From positions 1 through 45,543 of the IMG/VR virus record IMGVR_UViG_3300045999_006694: a DNA stretch of 45,543 nt. The stretch is one strand, 5' to 3'. Below are positions 39,443-45,543 of the stretch, one piece after another. The number at the start of each line of letters is the position of its first letter. Positions within the stretch are counted from its first letter, which is position 1. This stretch comes from a virus. Under the pieces are notes generated by a model. It was not told where the DNA came from and did not search any database. It saw only the letters and a program-made list of their open reading frames with translations. The position numbers were made by a program, and so were the translations under genes.

Positions 39443-40479
39443 TGGGAATCGAGGCCCTATTAAGCACACAGATTATCGACACAACCACGGTCGGGCGTGC
39501 GGTGATGACTGCCGTTGACGCAGCAGCGGCACGCACTGTATTGGGGCTGGGGACACTGGCCACGCAGAACGGCGCCATTACCGACTATCTGACAATCGCA
39601 AACGCAGCGACAACCTACCAGCCACTGGACGCGGACCTGACTGCATTGGCTGCCCTGACCGGGACCAACAACATCTATTACCGGTCCGCTGCTGACACAT
39701 GGAGCAGTGTCACAATCGGCACGGGGCTGACATTCACGGGCGGGACACTTGCGGCCAGTGGTGGCTCCGGAATCAGCAGTCTAAACGGGCTGACGGGTGA
39801 GACACAGACCTTTGCCGTTGCGACGACGGGCACCGATTTTGCGATTACTTCGAGCGGCACAGCACATACGTTTGCGATTCCGTCAGCCAGTGCGACGGCG
39901 AGAGGATTAGTCACAACCGGAGCGCAGACAATTGCAGGCAACAAGACGTTTAGCGGGCCTGCCGCATTTGGCGGCGCTACAATTTCTGGCACTGTGAATA
40001 TACCCGCGTTCCAATGGCTGTCGTGGGGTGGAGGAAATATAGTCACGAGCGACACAAATAATCTGAGAATGAACAATTTGCCGATTCAGCGTATTGCGTG
40101 GCTTGGGCTTGGCAGTTCAGACGACGTTCGGCTTGAACGAGACGCAGCGGGAACACTAAATCAGCGGAACGGCACTAACGCACAGACATCGCGTCTGTGT
40201 AACACTTGGACCAGCGCGACATCATACGAGTGGGTATCGATTGGCTGGTCGGCCAACGTCTGCACAATCACGACCGAAAAGGGATCAGCAGGCGGTACGC
40301 TGCGAGGGCTGCGAATCGGCGACGCATCGACCGCACTGCTGGGATTTTACGGTGCAACTCCCGTTGACAGGCCAGACACCGTAGCAGATCCATCAGGCGG
40401 CCTTACAGTTGACGCGGAAGCCCGGACGGCGATTAACGCACTAATTGACAGACTCCAAGAATTAGGATTGATTGCATAA
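39442..40479 (+). CDS. Tail fibre-like protein
   Basis: 345 residues; ATG 39442 overlaps the previous stop. Typical fibre composition: helical N-terminus (AAAARTVLGLGTLATQN), Gly/Thr/Ser beta repeats (TGLTFTGGTLAASGGSG, AIPSASATARGLVTTG), a NKTFSGPAAFGG segment, and a conserved-looking C-terminal tail LLGFYGATPVDRPDTV... with a final helix. Probably a receptor-binding or baseplate fibre. Confidence 0.75.
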   Translation: MGIEALLSTQIIDTTTVGRAVMTAVDAAAARTVLGLGTLATQNGAITDYLTIANAATTYQPLDADLTALAALTGTNNIYYRSAADTWSSVTIGTGLTFTGGTLAASGGSGISSLNGLTGETQTFAVATTGTDFAITSSGTAHTFAIPSASATARGLVTTGAQTIAGNKTFSGPAAFGGATISGTVNIPAFQWLSWGGGNIVTSDTNNLRMNNLPIQRIAWLGLGSSDDVRLERDAAGTLNQRNGTNAQTSRLCNTWTSATSYEWVSIGWSANVCTITTEKGSAGGTLRGLRIGDASTALLGFYGATPVDRPDTVADPSGGLTVDAEARTAINALIDRLQELGLIA

Positions 40480-40868
40480 TGCCTTTACCAGTTCCACCAG
40501 TCCCAGACAACACAGCCGAAGTTTTTGCGGCCAACAAGATACTCCGGTACAATCAGGCCGAGGAGCAAATCGTTGCGGCCTATGTCGGCACCTATGAGGA
40601 TTTCTGGGGCGTCCAATGGCCACCCAAAGGCTCTCGACACACGACCGCAGAAATGCAGGCAATCATCAACGCAATGCCGCAAACTACGGCACTGGCGATC
40701 ATTCAGTCTGCTGAAAAGTTTGTGCAGACTTACGGCAGCGGATTAGCTGAGCGATACCACACACCTGCGTTCACTGTGACAATCCATAACGGGTCGACGA
40801 TTGTTGTTGGCGATTTGAAGGCAGCATGGCAGGAGCCGGTAGAGTCAACGCAAACTGAGGCGGTCTAA
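40479..40868 (+). CDS. Unknown protein after tail fibre
   Basis: 129 residues; TAATG overlap with the fibre gene. Helical (NTAEVFAANKILRYNQAEEQIVAAYVGTYEDFW), then a beta segment FTVTIHNGSTIVVGDL. Possibly a fibre chaperone or minor tail protein, on context only. Confidence 0.55.
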   Translation: MPLPVPPVPDNTAEVFAANKILRYNQAEEQIVAAYVGTYEDFWGVQWPPKGSRHTTAEMQAIINAMPQTTALAIIQSAEKFVQTYGSGLAERYHTPAFTVTIHNGSTIVVGDLKAAWQEPVESTQTEAV

Positions 40869-41911
40869 TGGTACAGATCATTGAGTTTCGGGCGGCACCC
40901 GGCAGAACACTCACGGCGAAAGTCTTTGTGCCCGGGTCTGATACAGTCGTGCAAACAGCATCAGCGGTGGTCGAGGCAACCAACCGCCTTGGCACCTATG
41001 CTGCCACGTTCACCGATTTGACGATTGCAGAATATGAGATCATCGGATTCAGCAGCACAATTCCGGTCTCGCGATGGATGGCAGACGTCACAACGAATGA
41101 TGGCACGTTTGAGTCGTACGAAAAGCCCGCGACATACTGGACAAAAACACGGGCAGGCTATTTGGACGCGGCAATCTCAAGCCGAATGGCAGCAGCATCC
41201 TACACGGCACCACCTTCGGCCGTTACCAACGCTACGGCAGTCCGTACAGAACTCACTACCGAGCTGGCCCGCATCGACGCCGCAATCTCAACTCGCTTGG
41301 CAGCAACATCCTACACCGCGCCCGACAACGCCTCAATCGGATCAATCAAAGCAGTCACCGACAAATTAAACACCACACTCGCCGCCGATGGTCTGCTCTG
41401 GCAGTTCACCATTAACGCATTGGAAAACGCTCCCGGCGGTGGCGGTGGCGGTTCAGCGACACTGGAAAATCAGGAACTCATTCTGGCCAATCTGGACAAC
41501 GTCACAGGGGCTGTAGCTGCAGCTGTGGCGCGCCTGCAACTGGAAACGCAGATCACTGGATTCCCCGCGACGCTGTGCCGCGGGAGCGATTACGATGTTA
41601 TTATCGAGTCTGAAATTCGCCTGCAAATAAAGGACCTCAACGACAATCCAATCACCGAAATCGGCGGAGTCCCGGTCGATGAAATCACGTGGCTATTCGG
41701 GTTTGGGACTGATCGTCAACCGCGATTGGTTGAGGCTGTCTGCAGCTGGGATGATGTCACCGATGAGTTGGTGATTGAGTTGGACGCAGCAGACACGATG
41801 GACACACCACTGGGCGCGGCAACCTGGCAAATCGGAGCACAGATCGGTGATCTGGTGCGATGGCTGGGCGGTGGGACCACTCGCATTATCGAAAGGCAGT
41901 TTGCAGCATGA
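40868..41911 (+). CDS. Baseplate / fibre-like structural protein
   Basis: 347 residues, ATG 40868. N-terminal beta domain (FRAAPGRTLTAKVFVPGSDTVVQTASAVV); then two related repeats of LDAAISSRMAAASYTAP type (about residues 99-115 and 139-152), a Gly-rich hinge (PGGGGGGS), and a C-terminal beta domain (RLQIKDLNDNPITEIGG). The D-A-A-I-S-x-R repeats are common in fibre or baseplate proteins that trimerise. Confidence 0.65.
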   Translation: MVQIIEFRAAPGRTLTAKVFVPGSDTVVQTASAVVEATNRLGTYAATFTDLTIAEYEIIGFSSTIPVSRWMADVTTNDGTFESYEKPATYWTKTRAGYLDAAISSRMAAASYTAPPSAVTNATAVRTELTTELARIDAAISTRLAATSYTAPDNASIGSIKAVTDKLNTTLAADGLLWQFTINALENAPGGGGGGSATLENQELILANLDNVTGAVAAAVARLQLETQITGFPATLCRGSDYDVIIESEIRLQIKDLNDNPITEIGGVPVDEITWLFGFGTDRQPRLVEAVCSWDDVTDELVIELDAADTMDTPLGAATWQIGAQIGDLVRWLGGGTTRIIERQFAA

Positions 41912-42399
41912 GCATCGGCATCATTCCAGCGCCGGGCACAAAGCGCCCCGTGCAACGACAAATTGCCGCAGCGATGGCCGCAGCGATCAACGCAGACGCG
42001 GAGCTGAGCCGCATGTTGATTGCGGAACAAGTGGCGGATCCGCGGCGACGGCTTGAGCAGCTGCGAGAGGGCCAGATGATCTGCGACCTGATCGGGCAGG
42101 GGGCGCGATTCACGCCACGCAACCGACGGGACGGGGACCGCTCGTACATTGTCTGGGTGGCGATCCATCAGAAGCTGGTGGGCGGTGTGGTGACCAATGA
42201 CGCGCTGGATGATTGCGGGTACTGGGCCGAAAAGGTTCAGGAGTTCTTCCACGAGACCGCGCAGAATGGCGTGCGCCTCGAATCAAATCAGATAGCCGTC
42301 CTGACAGGCTCTGAGCCGTTCCCACTGAGCCGGGAAGCCCTATTCGGGCATGGGCTACACATGAGCACGTACCAGTTCACGTGGGAGATGGTCCGGTAG
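41908..42399 (+). CDS. Last structural protein of the second tail block
   Basis: 163 residues, ATG 41908 (ATGA overlap). Contains VQRQIAAAMAAAINAD, DPRRRLEQLREGQMIC, YIVWVAIHQKLVGG and a C-terminal YQFTWEMVR. A compact alpha/beta protein that could be a tail terminator or minor tail protein; function not certain. A strong terminator follows. Confidence 0.55.
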   Translation: MSIGIIPAPGTKRPVQRQIAAAMAAAINADAELSRMLIAEQVADPRRRLEQLREGQMICDLIGQGARFTPRNRRDGDRSYIVWVAIHQKLVGGVVTNDALDDCGYWAEKVQEFFHETAQNGVRLESNQIAVLTGSEPFPLSREALFGHGLHMSTYQFTWEMVR

Positions 42400-42434
42400 T
42401 AGATTCCGGTATTGACACAAAAACCGCTTCACAG

Positions 42435-42459
42435 AACCCCGCAAAAAGCGGGGTTTTTT
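42435..42459 (+). terminator. Strong intrinsic terminator
   Basis: AACCCCGC / GCGGGGTT with AAAAA loop, then six T (42454-42459). It closes the second structural block. The following TTCATTTTTGG resembles the start of the repeated accessory leader. Confidence 0.92.
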
Positions 42460-42499
42460 CATTTTTGGATTTTATTTACAGAAAACATAAAGACAGGAA

Positions 42500-42552
42500 T
42501 TGCATTTTCCGAAAATGAAAGTACAGTAATGATGTCAGACGCGAGTCTGACA
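42500..42552 (+). promoter_or_regulatory. Candidate promoter with shared 15-mer and GNRA hairpin
   Basis: TTGCAT (42500-42505), 16 bases, TACAGT (42522-42527). Overlapping it is CATTTTCCGAAAATG (42503-42517), a perfect odd palindrome almost identical to the 15-mer at 20117-20131. Downstream, TGTCAGAC-GCGA-GTCTGACA (42533-42552) is an 8-bp stem with a GNRA tetraloop, then a CA-rich stretch leading to the next start. Confidence 0.5.
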
Positions 42553-42588
42553 CACAACACAACACAACAACACACAAGGGAACGAGCG

Positions 42589-42822
42589 ATGAGTAAGCCG
42601 ATTCGGATCAGTCAAACAAAACACGCAAACGGAATTTTGGGATACGATTTTGGCTGTCGCACGCATTTTGAAACGATTTGCCTTGGTTCAAAAGGAATTG
42701 GCGTGCGATTGCAAAAAGTAAAGGGCCCATCGCGGTACATGGTTGTAACTGGATGCAGCACACACGAGGGGGCATACGAAATAGCGAGAGCTCTTGCTCC
42801 AGCCTGTGAATGCGAATGCTAA
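42589..42822 (+). CDS. Small accessory protein
   Basis: 77 residues, ATG 42589, preceded by a CA-rich leader ending AAGGGAACGAGCG. Basic N-terminus, then YDFGCRTHFETICLGSKGIG and a Cys-rich end (CECEC). First of the accessory mini-genes. Function unknown. Confidence 0.6.
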   Translation: MSKPIRISQTKHANGILGYDFGCRTHFETICLGSKGIGVRLQKVKGPSRYMVVTGCSTHEGAYEIARALAPACECEC

Positions 42823-42851
42823 TAACGCTACGTGGCATCACAGTCTTTGCT

Positions 42852-42893
42852 CCCCCGTCAACCGGCGGGGGTTCATTTTCAATTTTTGACACA
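42852..42893 (+). terminator. Terminator fused to repeated leader, copy A
   Basis: CCCCCG (42852-42857) pairs with CGGGGG (42866-42871), followed by TTCATTTTCAATTTTTGACACA. The 22 bases 42862-42883 recur exactly at 43591-43612. A CA-rich stretch then leads to the next start, with GGA at 42907-42909 and 42913-42915. Confidence 0.6.
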
Positions 42894-42917
42894 ACACAAG
42901 CACAAGGAAACAGGACA

Positions 42918-43250
42918 ATGAGCACAAACGAAAACACACTGGGAGAACTGGTATCACTGGCAATCAGCATCATCGGCAGCGACCGATTTGACGACGCTGA
43001 CGCGAGTGACGAGGATCAGATTACGAGCCGAATACAAGCGGCGATTGATGCGAACGCTGGCGACTTGACGCGATTCCAGAAAAACGCCTTGCGGTTGCTT
43101 TTGTCGGCATACGACGAGACTGCCGAATTGTGCGACGAAAGCGGCGACACAATCCGCCTGGCGACAATGGGCGAGGCTGTTGAAAGCGGGCTGGCAAGTG
43201 ACGAGGGCGTGATTCTGGTTGGCGGCCGACGATGCTATGTCGAGGGCTGA
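42918..43250 (+). CDS. Acidic accessory protein
   Basis: 110 residues, ATG 42918 after ACAGGACA. Helical and acidic (NTLGELVSLAISIIGSDRFDD, FQKNALRLLLSAYDETAELC), then a beta end VILVGGRRCYVEG. Unknown function; one of the small genes between repeated leader elements. Confidence 0.6.
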   Translation: MSTNENTLGELVSLAISIIGSDRFDDADASDEDQITSRIQAAIDANAGDLTRFQKNALRLLLSAYDETAELCDESGDTIRLATMGEAVESGLASDEGVILVGGRRCYVEG

Positions 43251-43275
43251 GGCTTTTTGGGCTTTTCGGGTTCAG

Positions 43276-43300
43276 CCCCTCCCGCGTGGAGGGGTTTGTT
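43276..43300 (+). terminator. Intrinsic terminator / leader element, degenerate copy
   Basis: CCCCTCC / GGAGGGG (43276-43282 and 43288-43294), then TTTGTTTTCAACA, a relaxed version of the TTCATTTTCAAT leader found in the neighbouring gaps. Confidence 0.7.
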
Positions 43301-43323
43301 TTCAACACTATTTCAGGGGCAGG

Positions 43324-43488
43324 ATGATGTGGGTCGATTGGTCTGGGAAAAATTACACGAGCCAGCACGTCGCGGAGCTACTTGGCTTTTGGTGCGGCGC
43401 AGCATATACGGCTGAGTCTCTCGAGGCCTCGTATGCTGTTGGGCACACGTACCGTAATGGCAAAATTTGGTTTCAGCGGCTGAGCTAA
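43324..43488 (+). CDS. 54-residue accessory protein
   Basis: ATG 43324 (or 43327) after AGGGGCAGG. Contains WVDWSGKNYTSQHVAELLGFWCG and VGHTYRNGKIWFQRL; small alpha/beta with several Trp/Tyr. Function unknown. Bases 43489-43634 after it hold no gene I accept. Confidence 0.5.
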   Translation: MMWVDWSGKNYTSQHVAELLGFWCGAAYTAESLEASYAVGHTYRNGKIWFQRLS

Positions 43489-43590
43489 ATGGTTTGCCAC
43501 GGCAGTGTGATGTGGATTGCGGCTTGCATCTGCTGGAAGAGCGGCTTTCGACTTACGATTTTAACGCTATCTGAGTGCATCGGCGATCGT

Positions 43591-43622
43591 CCGGCGGGGG
43601 TTCATTTTCAATCTTTCACACA
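43591..43622 (+). repeat. Repeated accessory leader, copy B
   Basis: Its first 22 bases match 42862-42883 exactly, and 43597-43622 (26 bases) matches 43853-43878 exactly. Unlike copy A it has no upstream C-run to form the terminator stem. It leads to the membrane-protein gene at 43635. Confidence 0.75.
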
Positions 43623-43634
43623 GGGGGCAGGGCA

Positions 43635-43847
43635 ATGCGTAAAAACCTACTAATGGACATAATTGTGGCGGTTGCTGCCGCTGTAGCGATCGGCACAGTG
43701 GTAACCACTGGCGTCGTAGCATGGTATCACGCATCGGCAGGACTGCTGATGTTTACCATCCCATCTGCATGGGTAACGTACCGTGCGTGCCAGATAGCCT
43801 ATCGCCAACTGCGATATGAAGACGACGGCACGAATTGGCGTAGTTGA
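43635..43847 (+). CDS. Two-span small membrane protein
   Basis: 70 residues, ATG 43635. Hydrophobic segments IIVAVAAAVAIGTVVTTGVV and GLLMFTIPSAWVTYRAC, a basic N-terminus and a charged end. Could be a membrane accessory such as a superinfection-exclusion or holin-type protein; no motif decides. Confidence 0.6.
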   Translation: MRKNLLMDIIVAVAAAVAIGTVVTTGVVAWYHASAGLLMFTIPSAWVTYRACQIAYRQLRYEDDGTNWRS

Positions 43848-43850
43848 TTT

Positions 43851-43878
43851 GCGGGGTTCATTTTCAATCTTTCACACA
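43851..43878 (+). repeat. Repeated accessory leader, copy C
   Basis: Bases 43853-43878 repeat 43597-43622 exactly (26 bases). CACACAGGACACACAC follows, then the ATG at 43893. Confidence 0.75.
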
Positions 43879-43892
43879 CACAGGACACACAC

Positions 43893-44156
43893 ATGCAACC
43901 AACAAAAGTAAAAACATCAATCCTGACCGCAACCGGGCTGATTTCGCACACAACGACGTTTCGGGTTGAGGGCAAAAAGCTTGTGGCAAATCTGGCGGAC
44001 GAAGAGACGATCGAAGTGCTAAAGCAAAGTGGCGAATGGGTCGTGTGTAGGCTGTCTGATGCGGTCCGTACTTGGAGCCAAACTTCTCGGACAAAGCACG
44101 AAGCTCTGCTATTGGCGGCAGGAATTGCAACACAGCTGGCGATGTGCACAGACTGA
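43893..44156 (+). CDS. Small accessory protein
   Basis: 87 residues, ATG 43893; AGGA about 7 bases upstream acts as ribosome binding site. Two beta strands (TTFRVEGKKLVANLA, SGEWVVCRL), then a helix (TKHEALLLAAGIATQLAM). Function unknown. Confidence 0.6.
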   Translation: MQPTKVKTSILTATGLISHTTTFRVEGKKLVANLADEETIEVLKQSGEWVVCRLSDAVRTWSQTSRTKHEALLLAAGIATQLAMCTD

Positions 44157-44187
44157 CGGACTGACAGATCGACACAGCACACAGCAC

Positions 44188-44209
44188 ACAGGACACAGGA
44201 CACACAGGA
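44188..44209 (+). promoter_or_regulatory. Triple ACAGGA leader motif
   Basis: ACAGGA occurs three times in 22 bases (44188, 44195, 44204) within a CA-rich, weakly structured leader. The last serves as a plausible ribosome binding site for the ORF at 44220. Repeated GGA in an open leader is the arrangement CsrA binds, and this genome encodes CsrA. Confidence 0.4.
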
Positions 44210-44219
44210 CGCACACCCA

Positions 44220-44486
44220 ATGACCGCAAACACTACATCACCGCGCCCCCCATTCAGGGGGCGCCCCCGTCGCCATGCTGTTGACTCCATCAGCTGCATG
44301 GTGCGTCTACCTTCGTGGGCTGTCTTGCAGATCGACTCCACCGGCCAGAGCCGACAAGACGCAATTTGCGCCATTGTGGTTGACCACCTGCGCCCCTCAG
44401 CGCACAATGCACCCAACGAGCCCAGCCCGCACGGTGACGCAGCTGGCGTATCAGGTGACCCTCAACCCGCAACCATTCCGCAGTGA
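44220..44486 (+). CDS. Doubtful small ORF before thyX
   Basis: 88 residues, ATG 44220. Pro/Arg-rich start including RGRPRR, a middle with MVRLPSWAVLQID and AICAIVVDHLRPS, and a Pro-rich tail. A perfect 8-bp hairpin (44243-44264) lies within its early codons. Leader placement supports a gene, composition does not; it may be noncoding leader RNA. Confidence 0.35.
   Translation: MTANTTSPRPPFRGRPRRHAVDSISCMVRLPSWAVLQIDSTGQSRQDAICAIVVDHLRPSAHNAPNEPSPHGDAAGVSGDPQPATIPQ
44243..44264 (+). repeat. GC hairpin
   Basis: GCGCCCCC / GGGGGCGC, 6-base loop, followed by CCCCC rather than T. Very stable but not a standard terminator. Confidence 0.6.
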
Positions 44487-44525
44487 CGGCGGACACGCAC
44501 ACTCAACGACAGGAGCCCCGCGCAA

Positions 44526-45377
44526 ATGCCCGGAAACCCCGAACGCTATTACGCAACAGTTCTGGCCGATTCGATCAACCCGACCGATGATCGCGTTACA
44601 ACTCTCCAGATCCGCATGCCTCTGTGCGTCTGGCCGGAATTCCTGACACACCGCACAGTGGCGCGCAACGCCCGCAGTAATCGTGCAGTCCCTTCGCGCG
44701 TCCTGATCAGTGAAGTGATCCGCAATCCATTCATTCCAGAGCACTGGGGCCGCAACAGATCCGGCATGCAGTCCACAGAACCGCTGACCGGCATTCGCCG
44801 AACCATAGCGCGTGAGGCATGGCTGGGAGCACGCTGGGGGGCCGTGGCAGCCGCTTGGGTAATGTCTCGCGCCGGACTGCACAAACAGGACGCCAATCGC
44901 GTACTGGCGCCTTGGCAGTGGGTGGACGCGGTGGTAACTGGAGATCCAACCGCATGGAGTGCTTTCCTGCGCCTCAGGGATCATCCGGCAGCAGACCCGA
45001 AGATTCAGCGGATTGCCGTGCACATCGCAAAGGCAATCGCGATATCGACGCCGCAGAAGTTGGGGTGGAATCAGTGGCACAAGCCTTACTACACGGACAA
45101 GCCGCAATATGTGGCACCTGAAGAAGGCGATCGGATTGATATGTGCATGGCATCAGCGGGAGCGTGTGCGCGTGTGTCCTACGCTGCATTTGATGGGCAG
45201 CAGAGCGATCGGGCGAACGAGGAGCTTGCCAAAAAGCTAGCAAAAGAAACACCCTCACACGGAAGCCCATTCGAGCATGTGGTGAGGGCGAGCATGGATG
45301 GCGATGGATATCGCAGAGCCGGTAGGCAATGCCTGAGAGGCAATTGGGAGACGCTGAGAGCAATCAAGAGGCTGTGA
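44526..45377 (+). CDS. thyX: ThyX-type flavin-dependent thymidylate synthase
   Basis: 283 residues, ATG 44526 after an AGGAG-type site. ThyX makes dTMP from dUMP using FAD and methylene-tetrahydrofolate. The signature RHR-x7-S appears as T41-H42-R43-x7-S51 (FLTHRTVARNARSNR), so the first Arg is Thr. Other family features: NPFIPEHWGRNRSGMQ, AGLHKQDANRVLAPWQW and KLGWNQWHKPYY, near the folate and dUMP regions. It supplies thymidylate during replication. The next ORF begins 16 bases downstream. Confidence 0.85.
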   Translation: MPGNPERYYATVLADSINPTDDRVTTLQIRMPLCVWPEFLTHRTVARNARSNRAVPSRVLISEVIRNPFIPEHWGRNRSGMQSTEPLTGIRRTIAREAWLGARWGAVAAAWVMSRAGLHKQDANRVLAPWQWVDAVVTGDPTAWSAFLRLRDHPAADPKIQRIAVHIAKAIAISTPQKLGWNQWHKPYYTDKPQYVAPEEGDRIDMCMASAGACARVSYAAFDGQQSDRANEELAKKLAKETPSHGSPFEHVVRASMDGDGYRRAGRQCLRGNWETLRAIKRL

Positions 45378-45393
45378 TGATCGGGGAGGCGAT

Positions 45394-45543
45394 ATGGGCG
45401 AGCAGACGAAAGCAAACACCATGCCAAAACGGCAGTCAGGCGACGATTTTCTCAAAAATGAGAATTTTCTCAAAAATGAGAAAAAAGCATGTGACAGGGT
45501 CCTCCCGGGATTCCCTGCTTGTTTGCCACTCCTCCGAAGATTC
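45394..45543 (+). CDS. 5' part of junction-spanning small ORF
   Basis: ATG 45394 with GGGGAGG at 45383-45389, open to the end of the window and continued by bases 1-69. Basic and acidic helical repeats, with FLKNEN and FLKNEK encoded by an exact 18-base tandem repeat, then a Cys/Leu/Arg-rich part. Unknown. It runs from just after thyX to just before the terminase genes. Confidence 0.5.
   Translation, partial: MGEQTKANTMPKRQSGDDFLKNENFLKNEKKACDRVLPGFPACLPLLRRF
45447..45482 (+). repeat. Perfect 18-bp tandem repeat with internal palindromes
   Basis: Two exact copies of TTTTCTCAAAAATGAGAA; each contains the inverted repeat TTCTCA-AAAA-TGAGAA, extended to 8 bp in the second copy. 18 bases is six codons, so the repeat keeps the reading frame of the surrounding ORF. 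Confidence 0.85.

Noticed and set aside
43489-43653. 55-codon frame MVCHGSVMWIAAC...
   Set aside because: No ribosome binding site, and it runs through repeat copy B into the start of the next gene.
45447-45482. CRISPR-like repeat
   Set aside because: Only two adjacent units with no spacer between them, inside an ORF; no cas genes.

Overview
This window looks like the complete or nearly complete genome of a tailed bacteriophage with a siphovirus plan (Caudoviricetes). It has terminase, portal, protease-capsid, tail tube and tape-measure genes but no visible sheath gene. Every gene I accept is on the + strand, and neighbouring genes often overlap by 1-4 bases. I see no integrase, repressor, tRNA or CRISPR array, so nothing here argues for lysogeny. 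The two window ends join into one open reading frame with a strong ribosome binding site (45394-45543, then 1-69), so the molecule is probably circular or circularly permuted and was opened at an arbitrary point. The style of the terminase, tail chaperone and Thr-rich virion proteins reminds me of planctomycete phages; that host guess is inference only.

Layout: 0.1-9.0 kb holds packaging and head genes, the neck and the tail tube (small and large terminase, portal, a protease-capsid fusion, decoration protein, head-tail joining proteins, major tail protein). 9.0-16.9 kb holds the tail chaperones, tape measure and large tail tip or fibre proteins. 16.9-19.4 kb holds a Thr-rich mini-ORF and three glycosyltransferases. 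20.1-34.9 kb is the early and replication region, behind a candidate promoter at 20111-20138. It carries a CsrA-like regulator, a DEDD exonuclease, a RecT-like annealing protein, an ssDNA-binding-type protein, small zinc-ribbon proteins, a RecD2-type helicase, a DnaN-like sliding clamp, an XPF/ERCC4-type nuclease and a primase-helicase fusion. No DNA polymerase is visible. 34.9-35.2 kb is noncoding and carries ten copies of GTTGCGC or its complement, the best candidate replication origin. 35.4-39.4 kb has a thermonuclease-like protein, a DUF1353 protein and an envelope or lysis module (papain-like peptidase, exported thioredoxin-like protein, small membrane proteins). 39.4-42.4 kb is a second tail-fibre block. 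42.4-45.5 kb is a run of small accessory genes separated by hairpins and a repeated leader, ending with a ThyX-type thymidylate synthase.

Most notable signals: (1) mucin-like P-T-T-T-T tracts in five predicted proteins next to three glycosyltransferases, one with the DxH and GE..R motifs of polypeptide GalNAc-transferases, suggesting virion O-glycosylation encoded by the phage; (2) the ten-copy iteron-like origin; (3) a papain-like peptidase translationally coupled to an exported thioredoxin-like protein; (4) a phage CsrA; (5) a repeated 22-26 bp leader between accessory genes. All functions are read by eye from motifs and context; no database search was possible.
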